64,000 bases of DNA from Marinobacter sp. JH2. GTDB lineage: Bacteria; Pseudomonadota; Gammaproteobacteria; Pseudomonadales; Oleiphilaceae. Made by a program: the position numbers and the translations under genes. The notes below the pieces were generated by a model. The model did no database searches and was not told where the DNA came from. It worked only from the letters and a program-made list of their open reading frames with translations. Of the stretch, positions 16,080-24,961 are shown one piece after another (the first letter of the stretch is position 1; each line of letters opens with the position of its first letter). The stretch is taken from contig NZ_CP037934.1 in NCBI RefSeq assembly GCF_004353225.1, positions 1,240,001 through 1,304,000 of the forward strand. Reading direction: 5' to 3'.

Positions 16080-17261
16080 GTGATTAATATGCTGAAACTA
16101 TCCAAAAACAAATTTTTTACAGGTCAAAAGTCACCGCTGTTCAATGCAGAAACCGTTCAGCAAGTACGGGCTTTTCACCGTCAAATTGACGGTTACACCC
16201 CCACTCCGCTCGTCGCCATGCCAAAACTGGCTGAACTACTTGGAGTGAAAACCATCCTTGTGAAAGATGAATCACACCGGTTCGGGCTGAATGCTTTTAA
16301 GGTGCTGGGAGGCTCCTATGCGCTGGGCAAATTATTGGCGGAATATTTGAATGTGGACATTCATGAGATTGACTTAAAAACAGTCGCTGCCAAGCTCGAC
16401 AAGCCAATGGTATTTGCTACCGCGACAGCGGGCAACCATGGAACTGGAGTCGCTTGGGCGGCACGAGAAATGGGGCAGAAGGCAGTCGTGTATATGCCTA
16501 AAGGATCCTCAGAAGTGAGCGCAGAGCGTATCCGCGGACTGGGGGCCGAATGCGTTATCACCGACGTGAACTACGACGATACGGTGCGTCTGGCCAGTCA
16601 GCAGGCTGAAAGCAATGCCTGGATGCTGGTTCAGGACACAGCCTGGGAAGGTTATGAAAAAATCCCGACCTGGATCGCGCAAGGCTATATGACCATGGCC
16701 GATGAAGCTGTTGAACAAGCCTTAGCTTCGAACCAGGTGCCAAGCCATGTGATCTTACAAGCCGGCGTTGGCTCAATGGCGGGGGGGGTGCTTGGCTATT
16801 TGGCGGACAAACTGGACCCCAATTACTTCACCACCATTATTGCTGAACCAACTGCAGCAGACTGCGTATTCCGTTCAGGTACCAGCCTCAACGGTGAGAT
16901 GGTCAATGTCACAGGCGAACTCGACACCGTTATGGCGGGCCTTGCTTGCGGTGAGCCCAGCTCAGTCACTTGGCCAATTTTAAAAGACTGTAGCAAGTTC
17001 TTTTCTTCCGTTGATGACAGCGTGACAGCAACGGGTATGCGTGTTCTTGGCAACCCTTTGCCGGGAGACCCTCGCGTAACCAGCGGTGAATCGGGCGCCA
17101 TCTCGTTAGGCCTACTCTACGAATTATGCAAAGACGGCTCTTCAGAAGAGTTGCGCAAAGAGTTGGACTTAGATGAAGAGTCGGTGGTCTTGGTCTTTAG
17201 CACGGAAGGCGATACCAATCCTGTTAGGTATAGACAGATTGTTTGGGATGCATCGATCTGA
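16080..17261 (+). CDS. Diaminopropionate ammonia-lyase-like PLP enzyme (DpaL/YgeX family)
   Basis: This 393-residue fold-type II PLP enzyme is collinear with E. coli YgeX, which converts 2,3-diaminopropionate to pyruvate and two ammonia. The PLP lysine lies in DESHRFGLNAFKVLGGSYA (Lys74, aligning with Lys77 of E. coli). VQDTAWEGYEKIPTWI carries Asp186 (E. coli Asp189). The segment that in E. coli contains Asp120, the base recalled for the D-isomer, reads TAGNHGTGVAW with Ala117 in that place. The constant offset of three residues supports the alignment. The enzyme may therefore be L-specific or use a related substrate. A run of eight G occurs inside the gene (16781-16788). Neighbours are RidA upstream and an M24 hydrolase downstream. 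Confidence 0.85.
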   Translation: MINMLKLSKNKFFTGQKSPLFNAETVQQVRAFHRQIDGYTPTPLVAMPKLAELLGVKTILVKDESHRFGLNAFKVLGGSYALGKLLAEYLNVDIHEIDLKTVAAKLDKPMVFATATAGNHGTGVAWAAREMGQKAVVYMPKGSSEVSAERIRGLGAECVITDVNYDDTVRLASQQAESNAWMLVQDTAWEGYEKIPTWIAQGYMTMADEAVEQALASNQVPSHVILQAGVGSMAGGVLGYLADKLDPNYFTTIIAEPTAADCVFRSGTSLNGEMVNVTGELDTVMAGLACGEPSSVTWPILKDCSKFFSSVDDSVTATGMRVLGNPLPGDPRVTSGESGAISLGLLYELCKDGSSEELRKELDLDEESVVLVFSTEGDTNPVRYRQIVWDASI

Positions 17262-17355
17262 TCGAAGCATTCCAAATCGTGGAAAGAAGATCAGTACGCA
17301 CTATTGGCAGAGCTTGTGGTTGTTTATGAACAACCACTCCAGCGGATATTTAACT

Positions 17356-18525
17356 ATGTCTAACTATCTACACCGTGGTTTTGAAACCTCAGAGCTCGCA
17401 AGCAGAACAGCCCGTGCACAGAAGATAATGCATGAAATGAAGCTGGATGCGATGTTCTTCACTACTGAGCCGAATGTTCGCTATTTCACCGGCTTCCAGA
17501 CGCAGTTCTGGCAGAGCCCAACGCGCCCCTGGTTTGTAGTGGTCCCGGCAGAAGGTAAACCCATCGCGATCGTACCGGAGATCGGTGCCAGCGGCATGGC
17601 GCAAACCTGGGTCGATGACATCAGGAGCTGGCCGGCTCCCCAACCGGAAGACGACGGCATCAGTTTGGTTGCCGGCGTGTTGAACGCCCTGCCCAGCCGG
17701 TATGGCCGAGTGGGTGCCACTCTAGGTATTGAATCGTACCTGCGTATGCCCGTGAATAACTATCTGGCGTTAACGTCTCTAGTGAACAAAGAGTTTGTCG
17801 ATTCCTCTCTGGCAGTTCACGAGCTGCGACAAATCAAGTCTCAGGCAGAGATCGAAAAGATTCGGGAAATCTGTCGGATTACCAACCTGGGCTTCGACAA
17901 GATTCGTGACGATGCCCGGATCGGCATGACCGAACGAGAAATCTGCAAACAGTTTCGCATCGACATGCTGCAGGCTGGAGCCGACGAATGCCCGTACATC
18001 ATTGCCGGTTCCGGGCCGGACGGCTATGACAGCATCATCATGGGCCCCACCGACCGACAGATCGAGGCCGGCGATGTATTAATTATCGACACCGGCGCTG
18101 CCCGAGATGGTTATTTCTCTGATTTCGACCGCAACTGGGCGTTCGGGCACGCTTCCGAGCAAACCAAAGCAGCTTACCGCGCTGTTTACGAAGCCACCAC
18201 GAAAGGGTTTGAAGCTGCGCGCCCCGGTGCGACTACCACAGACCTGTATTACGCCATGTGGCGTGTTCTGGAAGCCAACGGCGCTCTAGGTAATGACGTT
18301 GGCCGTTTAGGCCACGGTCTGGGTATCCAGTTGACGGAACGCCCCTCCAACACCGCAACCGATAACACCGTTCTGAAACCCGGTATGGTCATGACACTCG
18401 AGCCGGGCATGGTCTATGCCCCGGGTAAATCCATGATTCATGAAGAAAATATCGTAATTACAGAAGACGGTGCCGAATGGCTGAGCCAGCGGGCTGAACC
18501 CGAACTGGTCGTCATTAACAATTAG
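17356..18525 (+). CDS. M24 metallohydrolase, ectoine hydrolase (DoeA/EutD)-like
   Basis: This 389-residue protein has a creatinase-type N-terminal domain and a C-terminal pita-bread M24 domain. All five metal ligands are visible: Asp245 and Asp256 (DTGAARDGYFSDFDRN), His320 (GRLGHGLGIQLTERPS), Glu349 (TLEPGMVY) and the glutamate of HEENIVIT (363/364). The GHGLGxQLTExPS form is the one I associate with DoeA/EutD ectoine hydrolases, as opposed to prolidases. I used the ATG at 17356, where homology begins; the frame is open upstream but overlaps the PLP-lyase gene. The next gene is EutA-like, the same pairing as in ectoine loci. Function as an Xaa-Pro dipeptidase cannot be excluded. Confidence 0.82.
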   Translation: MSNYLHRGFETSELASRTARAQKIMHEMKLDAMFFTTEPNVRYFTGFQTQFWQSPTRPWFVVVPAEGKPIAIVPEIGASGMAQTWVDDIRSWPAPQPEDDGISLVAGVLNALPSRYGRVGATLGIESYLRMPVNNYLALTSLVNKEFVDSSLAVHELRQIKSQAEIEKIREICRITNLGFDKIRDDARIGMTEREICKQFRIDMLQAGADECPYIIAGSGPDGYDSIIMGPTDRQIEAGDVLIIDTGAARDGYFSDFDRNWAFGHASEQTKAAYRAVYEATTKGFEAARPGATTTDLYYAMWRVLEANGALGNDVGRLGHGLGIQLTERPSNTATDNTVLKPGMVMTLEPGMVYAPGKSMIHEENIVITEDGAEWLSQRAEPELVVINN

Positions 18526-18534
18526 GGGTGTGAC

Positions 18535-19305
18535 ATGCTGACGCTAGATGAATTCAAGAAGTTCGAAATACCGCTCCCCTATACGACCGAAGGACGCCTG
18601 GATCGTGTGCATATTGGCTTGGTACAGCTCAACACTGACCACTCCCTAGAAATGGATTGGGCTAAGCTCATCGGCACTCAGGCGGCGGTCTTTAGCTCCC
18701 GGGTTTTTTCCACCAGTGAAATGAACCCCGAGGCACTGGATACCATAACCGCCGGTGTGAGTGAGGCGACTAGCCTGATCGCGATTGGCCTGCCCATGGA
18801 CGTGATGGCCTTTGGTTGCACATCGGCTTCGATCGTTATTGGCGAAGAAAGAGTTGCCGAATTACTGACTAAGAACAGAGGCGACATCCCCGCGACGAAC
18901 CCATGGGCTGCGGCGCAAGCCGCCTTCAAACACTTGGGGGCGCAAAAAATTGCGGTGTTTGCTCCTTACCCTACGGGCGTCAATTACCCACTGTATCAGC
19001 AACTGCTGGAAGCCGGTTTTGATGTCCCGGCGCTAGGGGCTTTGGGGATCGAGAACGACACGGACATCACCACCATATCGAAAGAATCAATGCTTGAAGG
19101 CCTAGGTAAATTATTGCCTGGCTCCGGTGCTGAGGTTGTCTTTATGTCGTGTACCAACCTCCGAGCGCTTGATCATATCCAGGAAATGGAGGACGCATTT
19201 GGTGTTCCAATTGTGACCTCCACGACAGCACTGTTTTGGCACGCCATGCATCTGGTCGGACGGAAGGCGCAGTGCCCTGGTTATGGAAAGCTTTTAGATC
19301 AGTAA
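18535..19305 (+). CDS. EutA-like Asp/Glu racemase-superfamily protein (maleate isomerase type)
   Basis: This 256-residue member of the maleate cis-trans isomerase/Asp-Glu racemase superfamily has the two active-site cysteines in expected contexts: Cys95 in FGCTSAS and Cys206 in MSCTNLRALD. EutA of ectoine/hydroxyectoine utilisation loci belongs to this group. A two-cysteine racemase or epimerase acting on the imported compound or its amino-acid product is plausible. It starts 10 bases after the M24 gene. A stable intercistronic hairpin follows before the TRAP genes. Arylmalonate decarboxylase-like activity is a less likely alternative. Confidence 0.8.
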   Translation: MLTLDEFKKFEIPLPYTTEGRLDRVHIGLVQLNTDHSLEMDWAKLIGTQAAVFSSRVFSTSEMNPEALDTITAGVSEATSLIAIGLPMDVMAFGCTSASIVIGEERVAELLTKNRGDIPATNPWAAAQAAFKHLGAQKIAVFAPYPTGVNYPLYQQLLEAGFDVPALGALGIENDTDITTISKESMLEGLGKLLPGSGAEVVFMSCTNLRALDHIQEMEDAFGVPIVTSTTALFWHAMHLVGRKAQCPGYGKLLDQ

Positions 19306-19337
19306 TGTCTTTCAGACACGTTAAAACAATAACTCGC

Positions 19338-19377
19338 TTGCTATTTATCTATATCTGAAATTGATAAATAGTAGCAA
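19338..19377 (+). promoter_or_regulatory. Intercistronic stem-loop ahead of the TRAP transporter genes
   Basis: CTATTTATC (19341-19349) pairs perfectly with GATAAATAG (19363-19371), with outer TTGC/GCAA pairs (19338-19341 and 19374-19377) across a small bulge. It sits between the EutA-like gene and the dctQ ribosome-binding site and has no T tract. mRNA stabilisation or processing is the likely role. Confidence 0.5.
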
Positions 19378-19388
19378 ACGGAGTTCAC

Positions 19389-19919
19389 ATGAATAAACTG
19401 AGAAAAATTGACGATTTTGTCTCAATGCTGACAGAATGGATACTTTCTTTCGGTGTCATATTGATGGCCGTTGTTTTGGTTTCCAATATCATCGCCAGAA
19501 AAGTATTTTCTGCCAGTATTCCTGCAGCCGATGAAATCGGCGGCATTCTCATCGTGATCGTGACCTTCAGTGGTATTGGTTATGCTGCTCGCAAGGGACG
19601 CCATATCCGAATGACTGCCTTATTCGATGCAGCGCCCTATAAAGTAAAAAAAGGTCTGCTCATTTTTATTTCTGCGCTTACCTGCGTTACGTACTTGTAC
19701 GTGTGTTTTATATCTTATGAATACATTGCCCATACAAAAATGCTGGGGCGTGTAACTTCTGCCCTTGAAATGCCAGCCTGGATTGTTCTTGTAGTTGTAC
19801 CGATTGGCTTCGGTTTAGGCGCTATTCAGTATTTCATGAATTTAATCATGAATATCAAAGAACCATACCTATACATAGGTACGGAGAAAGCGGCAGAGGG
19901 TTCACAAGATGTTAATTAG
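19389..19919 (+). CDS. TRAP transporter small permease subunit (DctQ type)
   Basis: This 176-residue inner-membrane protein has four predicted helices and the DctQ features VSNIIARKVF near the first helix and a GRHIRM segment after the second. It is the small subunit of a sodium-driven TRAP transporter and pairs with the DctM protein encoded next, whose start overlaps its end by 11 bases. GGAG precedes the ATG. In this cluster it should serve uptake of the compound handled by the M24, M20 and PLP enzymes. Confidence 0.92.
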   Translation: MNKLRKIDDFVSMLTEWILSFGVILMAVVLVSNIIARKVFSASIPAADEIGGILIVIVTFSGIGYAARKGRHIRMTALFDAAPYKVKKGLLIFISALTCVTYLYVCFISYEYIAHTKMLGRVTSALEMPAWIVLVVVPIGFGLGAIQYFMNLIMNIKEPYLYIGTEKAAEGSQDVN

Positions 19920-21186
19920 TCTCCTTGTCGTGATGGTCATCCTACTGCTAATGGGCTTTCCCATGATGATGACCATGCTGTTCTCGTCGTTGTTTTATAT
20001 CGTCTTATTTATGCCTAATGTTGAAGCCTTTACAGCTGTTCAACAAATGGTATTGGGCATACAAAGCCCCGTACTCATGGCTATACCTATGTTTATGTTA
20101 GCGGCAGATATTATGTGCGCAGGCCATACCTCGAAAAGGCTTCTGGACTTTGTCGAGAGTCTGGTTGGCCACCTACCCGGCGGGATGGCGACGACCACTT
20201 CACTGACCTGCGCACTGTTCGGCTCCATTTCTGGTTCGACTCAGGCCACTGTAGTCGCCGTCGGTCGCCCGGTGCGCGAACGCCTGCTGAAAACAGGCTA
20301 CGACGACAGTGAAGTTATGGCGCTGATCATCAACTCCAGTAACCTTGCCTACCTAATCCCGCCGAGCCTGGGGATGATCGTTTATGGTGTCGCCAGTGGC
20401 GCTTCAATCGGTGACCTGTTTATTGCCGGTCTGGGTCCTGCCGCGGTTATCCTTGCGATGTTTGCGATTTACAGCGCATTCTATGCAAAGGCAAAAAAGA
20501 TACCCAAGCATGAAAGAGCTAGCCTCGTAGAGCGCTTCGAGAAAGCAAAAAAATGCCTGTTGGCTTTTGGTTTTCCGATCATCATCATGGGCGGCATCTA
20601 TACCGGTATTTTCAGCCCCACGGAAGCAGCGGCAGTTGCCGTCCTATATGCACTCATTGTTGAAGTCGGCTTTTACCGGAGCGTTAGTCTAAAAGACTTG
20701 CACTCCATAGCGCTGTCAACGGGCATGATTACTACGGTTGTTTTTATTCTCGTTGCGGTTGGTGCAGCATTTTCATGGATTATTTCTTATGCCAGAGTGC
20801 CGCAATTAATTGCCGAAGGCTTGTTAGGCACTGACCCTTCCGTTTTCGCGATACTTCTAACAGTTAATATCATTTTCTTTGTCGGCTGTATGTTTGTTGA
20901 AGCCGTAGTGGTCATTCTGATTTTGACCCCAATCTTTGTGCCTATCGCGACAGGAGCCGGAATTGATCTGGTTCATCTGGGCATTATTATCACTTTACAA
21001 GTGGCCATCGGCTCGGGGACTCCACCATTTGGCACAAGTATTTTCACGTGTTCGGCCATTTTTGATCAACCATATCTTAAGGTGATCAAAAATCAAGGAC
21101 CATACATAATTATGCTTCTCTTAGCGTGTGTAATTATTTCAACTTTCCCAGAAATCTCTTTGTTTCTTGGAAGCTTCGCAAGCTAG
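19909..21186 (+). CDS. TRAP transporter large permease subunit (DctM type)
   Basis: This 425-residue membrane protein has about 12 hydrophobic segments. Family motifs include the AIPMFMLAADIMCAGHTSKR region, GSISGSTQATVVAVG, NLAYLIPPSLGMIVYGVASG and the C-terminal GSGTPPFGTSIF. It is the sodium-coupled translocation subunit. The gene overlaps dctQ and is followed after 28 bases by the binding-protein gene, so the three form one transport unit. Confidence 0.94.
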   Translation: MLISLLVVMVILLLMGFPMMMTMLFSSLFYIVLFMPNVEAFTAVQQMVLGIQSPVLMAIPMFMLAADIMCAGHTSKRLLDFVESLVGHLPGGMATTTSLTCALFGSISGSTQATVVAVGRPVRERLLKTGYDDSEVMALIINSSNLAYLIPPSLGMIVYGVASGASIGDLFIAGLGPAAVILAMFAIYSAFYAKAKKIPKHERASLVERFEKAKKCLLAFGFPIIIMGGIYTGIFSPTEAAAVAVLYALIVEVGFYRSVSLKDLHSIALSTGMITTVVFILVAVGAAFSWIISYARVPQLIAEGLLGTDPSVFAILLTVNIIFFVGCMFVEAVVVILILTPIFVPIATGAGIDLVHLGIIITLQVAIGSGTPPFGTSIFTCSAIFDQPYLKVIKNQGPYIIMLLLACVIISTFPEISLFLGSFAS

Positions 21187-21214
21187 TTCTACAAATATAA
21201 AAGGATGAGTCGTT

Positions 21215-22279
21215 ATGAAAAATATAAAAACCATGATTGCATTAGGTCTGGCTCTGCCCCTGTTGTGGGCTTGTGGGTCTGATGGAGGCGAATCTGCAAG
21301 TAGTCAAGACAAAGTCTACACATTCAAAGTAACCCACGAGGAGTACGCCGATACGGTTCCAGACCTTTATGCCAAAGAACTGGCCAGACGGGTTGAGGAA
21401 AAGAGCAACGGACGTATTGAGTTTGAGGTTTTCCAGGTGGGCCAATTGGGTGTTGGTGTCGATCTGATTGATCATCTTTTGACGGGCGCAACCCAAATGG
21501 CCATTGTCAGCCCGGGAAATGTCGCAACAATTGTCCCGGAAGGTCAGGTGTTTGCACTTCATTACCTTCTCCCTACGAATGTGAAAGAGGCCTATGACTT
21601 CCTGGCACAAAGTAAAGTGGCCAATAAGGAACTGCCTGCCATCTACGCTGAGAAGAATCTGAAACTGATGGATCTCTGGCCCCTAGGTAGCAGTAACTGG
21701 TTAACCAAAGAAAAGGTGCAAGAGCCAACGGATTTTGAAGGTATGGCATTCCGGACCATGGATACGCCGCTGATCGTCAAAAACTACGAAGCCTATAACG
21801 CCAACCCAACGCCTATTTCCTACACCGATGTGTATAGCGGTTTGCAGCTAAACATGATTTCTGGTGCTGAAAACCCACTCGGTGCGCTGGTCGACATGAA
21901 GTGGTATGAAGTACAGAACTATCTGATCATGTCTAACCACATCATGTATCTGGAGGGCGTTTTTATTAACAACCAGTACTTCAATAAGCTGCCTGAAGAC
22001 CTGCAAAATATTCTCAGCGAAACTATTGATGAAATGCATAATTATGCTTATGAGTTGCAGAAGAAAGCTAACGAGAAAGCTGGCGAAACTCTCGCTGAAA
22101 ATGTGGAGGTGGTCAATCTAACGGATGACCAGATTGCAAGCTTTAAAGCCGAAGCAAAGACTGTTCGTTCTTTCTTCAAGAACAATATGGGTGATCGTCC
22201 GGCGAAAGTTTTGGAAGAACTCGAAGCAGAACTAAATGAGTTTAACAAGAAGCGTGCTGAGGCTGCCGATAGAAGCTAA
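21215..22279 (+). CDS. TRAP transporter substrate-binding lipoprotein (DctP type)
   Basis: This 354-residue DctP-family receptor has a signal peptide ending in the lipobox LLWAC, followed by a flexible GSDGGESASSQ linker. It is therefore predicted to be a lipoprotein, unlike most soluble TRAP receptors. The family core is clear: YADTVPDLYAKELARRVEEK at the start and DFEGMAFRTMDTPLIVKNYEAY, with the conserved substrate-carboxylate arginine in FRTMD, near the middle. Ligand: probably the carboxylated compound degraded by this cluster; identity unknown. The other TRAP receptor in the window (35069) is Tat-exported and not lipidated. Confidence 0.9.
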   Translation: MKNIKTMIALGLALPLLWACGSDGGESASSQDKVYTFKVTHEEYADTVPDLYAKELARRVEEKSNGRIEFEVFQVGQLGVGVDLIDHLLTGATQMAIVSPGNVATIVPEGQVFALHYLLPTNVKEAYDFLAQSKVANKELPAIYAEKNLKLMDLWPLGSSNWLTKEKVQEPTDFEGMAFRTMDTPLIVKNYEAYNANPTPISYTDVYSGLQLNMISGAENPLGALVDMKWYEVQNYLIMSNHIMYLEGVFINNQYFNKLPEDLQNILSETIDEMHNYAYELQKKANEKAGETLAENVEVVNLTDDQIASFKAEAKTVRSFFKNNMGDRPAKVLEELEAELNEFNKKRAEAADRS

Positions 22280-22342
22280 TAGCATCCGAGATATGTACAG
22301 GTCACAACGGACGTGGCCTCCTATGAAAGGTAGGAGTAGGTA

Positions 22343-23500
22343 ATGTCTGTAGTTCAGAAAGTAGCCGAGTGGCGCCGTCATATTCATCAGCATCCCGAGC
22401 TGAGCACCAAAGAATTCAATACCTCCAAATTCGTCGCGGATAAGCTCGAAGAGTTTGGCTTAGCCGTTCACCGTAATGTCGGCGGCACTGGTGTGGTCGG
22501 CATATTAAAAAATGGAACCAGCAAACGCTCCATTGGTCTTCGTGCCGATATGGATGCCCTAGCCATCCATGAGCAAAATTGTTTTGATTATAAGTCTAAA
22601 ACCGATGGCGTCATGCATGCCTGTGGGCATGATGGGCATACCGCAATGCTGCTGGGTGCCGCGTACGAACTGGCCAACAACCCAAGCTTTGATGGCACCG
22701 TTTATTTTATCTTTCAGCCCGATGAAGAGCGTGGCACCGGTGCCAAAGCCATGATCGCCGATGGTTTGTTTACCCGCTGGAACATCGACGCCGTCTATGG
22801 CATGCATAATTTACCTGGCGTTCCGGCGGGGAAGTTTGCCACTCGCGCCGGTGCGCTAATGGCGAGTGAAAGCGCTTTCAAAATTGTAGTAAAAGCGACT
22901 GGCGGCCATGCAGCCATGCCCCATACGGGGACCGACCCTATTGTGGTTGGGTCGCAGATTGTCACCGCGTTGCAAACCATTGTGTCACGGAATTTGAGCG
23001 CCATTGATGAAACGGCGGTCATTTCTGTAACCAATTTTGAGACGAATGGCACGGTAAATGTGATTCCATCAGAGGTCACTATCTCTGGCGACACTCGCAG
23101 CTTTACCGATTCGACATTGCGAAAAGTCGAAAAAGCTATTGAGCGAGTAGTAGCCGGTCAATGCCTATCGGCGGGTGTTTCGTACGAGTATCAATTTAAC
23201 AACAGCTACTTATCGACCATCAACTCTTTGGATGAAACTCAATATGCCGTTGCAGCCGCTCAGAAGGTAGTTGGCGCATCCAACGTGGATGGTAACTGCA
23301 AGCGCTATACCATCAGTGAAGATTTTTCATTCATGTTGCGTGAGGTAGCTGGTTGTTACATTTTAATCGGTAACGGGGAAGGCGAATGTGGCGGCACCGC
23401 GTTGCATAATCCTCATTACGATTTTAACGATGACATTCTCCCCACAGGAATCGATTTCTGGGTAGCGCTGGTTAATAATCAGCTCAGATCGGACCTATAA
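22343..23500 (+). CDS. M20-family amidohydrolase/deacylase
   Basis: This 385-residue enzyme is of the M20D (hippurate/N-acyl-amino-acid hydrolase) type. Metal-ligand motifs are RRHIHQHPELS near the start, HACGHDGHTA with Cys94 and His96, FQPDEERGTGA (Glu128/129), the dimerisation-domain GGHAAMPHTG and the terminal LHNPHYDFND histidine. It removes acyl groups from amino acids. An M20 protein (DoeB2) accompanies ectoine hydrolase in some ectoine loci, and YgeY (M20) is adjacent to ygeX in E. coli, so here it probably releases a free diamino acid from an N-acyl intermediate made by the M24 enzyme. It is the last gene of the cluster; AGGTAGGAG lies ahead of the ATG. Confidence 0.92.
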   Translation: MSVVQKVAEWRRHIHQHPELSTKEFNTSKFVADKLEEFGLAVHRNVGGTGVVGILKNGTSKRSIGLRADMDALAIHEQNCFDYKSKTDGVMHACGHDGHTAMLLGAAYELANNPSFDGTVYFIFQPDEERGTGAKAMIADGLFTRWNIDAVYGMHNLPGVPAGKFATRAGALMASESAFKIVVKATGGHAAMPHTGTDPIVVGSQIVTALQTIVSRNLSAIDETAVISVTNFETNGTVNVIPSEVTISGDTRSFTDSTLRKVEKAIERVVAGQCLSAGVSYEYQFNNSYLSTINSLDETQYAVAAAQKVVGASNVDGNCKRYTISEDFSFMLREVAGCYILIGNGEGECGGTALHNPHYDFNDDILPTGIDFWVALVNNQLRSDL

Positions 23501-23860
23501 ATCGCAAGTGTCCAGCTATCACACCTTGTAGGTATAGCCGGCTCTCATTAAACATTAAATAGATTCAGGGCGGATCTGTGGGACTGAGAATCCTGTCCGA
23601 ACTCCACCTTGCACAGTTCTTTAAAGGGTGCGGGATGGATTGGAAACTCTGGCTGCCACTACTCCCCGGAGCCGAACGGTCACCTTCGGGGACGTCCTGA
23701 CCTTGCTTACTGATTACACTGGTCCGGCCGAAAAGGTCGCAATGCGAACATTCAGACGGACAGACCGACACTATCCTGTGGGAAATTTAAGCCTCTTTTT
23801 AGAGACTTCCGCAGTAACGGGTTAGAAGCCGACTTAGACGAACCATTTCCCGCTTAATGG
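23501..23860. other. Intergenic stretch between the two catabolic clusters
   Basis: No gene is supported. Short open frames on both strands (for example 23628-23825) lack ribosome-binding sites and recognisable sequence. A weak imperfect hairpin lies around 23793-23812. This is where the plus-strand cluster meets the convergent minus-strand cluster. Confidence 0.5.
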
Positions 23861-24874
23861 TCACCACTCAGCAACGATCTTACCAAAGTGACCACCACTT
23901 TCCTGGAGCCGGAAAGCATCCGCCAATTGCTCGAAACGAAAGCTTTGATAGATCACTGGGCGTAGTTCGTTTTGCTCGAGAGCCGCGACGTACTCCTGCT
24001 GCTGGCGACGATTTCCAACAACCAGGCCTTGAAGCCGGGCTTGCTTCGCCATGAGTAATCCCGTGGGCACCTGGCCTTCGCGCCCGGTTAAAACACCAAT
24101 AAGAGCAACATGCCCACCGACGCAAACCGCCTGTATAGACTGACTTAACGTGCCCGGACCGCCCACCTCAACAACATGATCAACCCCTCGCCCTTGGGTT
24201 TGGGCGAGAACCTGGTTAGCCCAGTCGGGATAACGTCGGTAGTTGATAGTGGAATCCGCTCCGAGTGCACGGGCTCTTTCTAACTTTTCGTCTGAGGATG
24301 AAGTAATGAAAACTTTGGCACCCATCGCTTTGGCTATTTGCAAAGCAGCGATTGAAACCCCGCCCGTGCCAAGGAGCAAAACGCTCTGCCCCGCCTTCAG
24401 GCTCCCTTCTGTTATCAGCGCCCGCCATGCTGTCAGACCGGCCGTGGTGATTGTCGCTGCTTCTGCATGACTCCAGCCAGATGGGGCACGAGTGAAATTG
24501 GTGGCCGCCCTGACCGAGTACTCCGCAGCAAAGCCGTCAATTCCGTCGCCAGGGGTTTCCCGGAAATTTCCCACGCCATCAAAGGCTTGACCATCCTGCC
24601 ATTGCGGAAAAAATCCGGAAACAACATGATCTCCCACCTCAAACTCTGCAACCCCCTCACCTACAGCTTCAACAACCCCCGCTCCGTCAGACATTAGAAG
24701 GCGCCCATCCTCCGTCGGGATACTGCCATTGGCGACCAGCAAGTCATGATAATTTAAAGAGGTGGCATGAATTGCCACCCGTATCTGCCCAGGCCCGGGT
24801 TGCCCGGGATCTGGGGATTCCCTCACTTCTAACGCATCAAGCCCGCCCGGGGCACACAGATTTATTGTTTTCAT
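23861..24874 (-). CDS. Zinc-independent MDR oxidoreductase (quinone reductase-like)
   Basis: This 337-residue medium-chain dehydrogenase/reductase has a GroES-like N-terminal domain (LNYHDLLVANGSIP; DGAGVVEAVGEGV) and a Rossmann domain with the nucleotide motif LLLGTGGVSIAALQIAKAMGA. The cysteine/histidine set for catalytic zinc is not apparent. The substrate cannot be read from sequence. It lies 87 bases downstream of the SDR gene in the same direction and probably ends the LvaABCD-like operon, where it could reduce an enoyl or keto intermediate. LvaABCDEFG of Pseudomonas has no equivalent that I recall. Confidence 0.85.
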   Translation of the reverse strand: MKTINLCAPGGLDALEVRESPDPGQPGPGQIRVAIHATSLNYHDLLVANGSIPTEDGRLLMSDGAGVVEAVGEGVAEFEVGDHVVSGFFPQWQDGQAFDGVGNFRETPGDGIDGFAAEYSVRAATNFTRAPSGWSHAEAATITTAGLTAWRALITEGSLKAGQSVLLLGTGGVSIAALQIAKAMGAKVFITSSSDEKLERARALGADSTINYRRYPDWANQVLAQTQGRGVDHVVEVGGPGTLSQSIQAVCVGGHVALIGVLTGREGQVPTGLLMAKQARLQGLVVGNRRQQQEYVAALEQNELRPVIYQSFRFEQLADAFRLQESGGHFGKIVAEW

Positions 24875-24961
24875 ATGCTTTCCACAAATAGTTAATAAAC
24901 CAGTCGCGTGATCTCACGAAAGTCAGTTGAAACGGTCGGGCGAGTCACGTCTCGAAAGGCC

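Noticed and set aside
14946-23500. A standard ectoine degradation locus
   Set aside because: DoeC, DoeD, EutC and an EnuR-type regulator are missing and a diaminopropionate-lyase-like gene takes their place.
23628-23825. Possible small gene in the spacer between clusters
   Set aside because: No ribosome-binding site, no recognisable sequence and no conservation evidence available.
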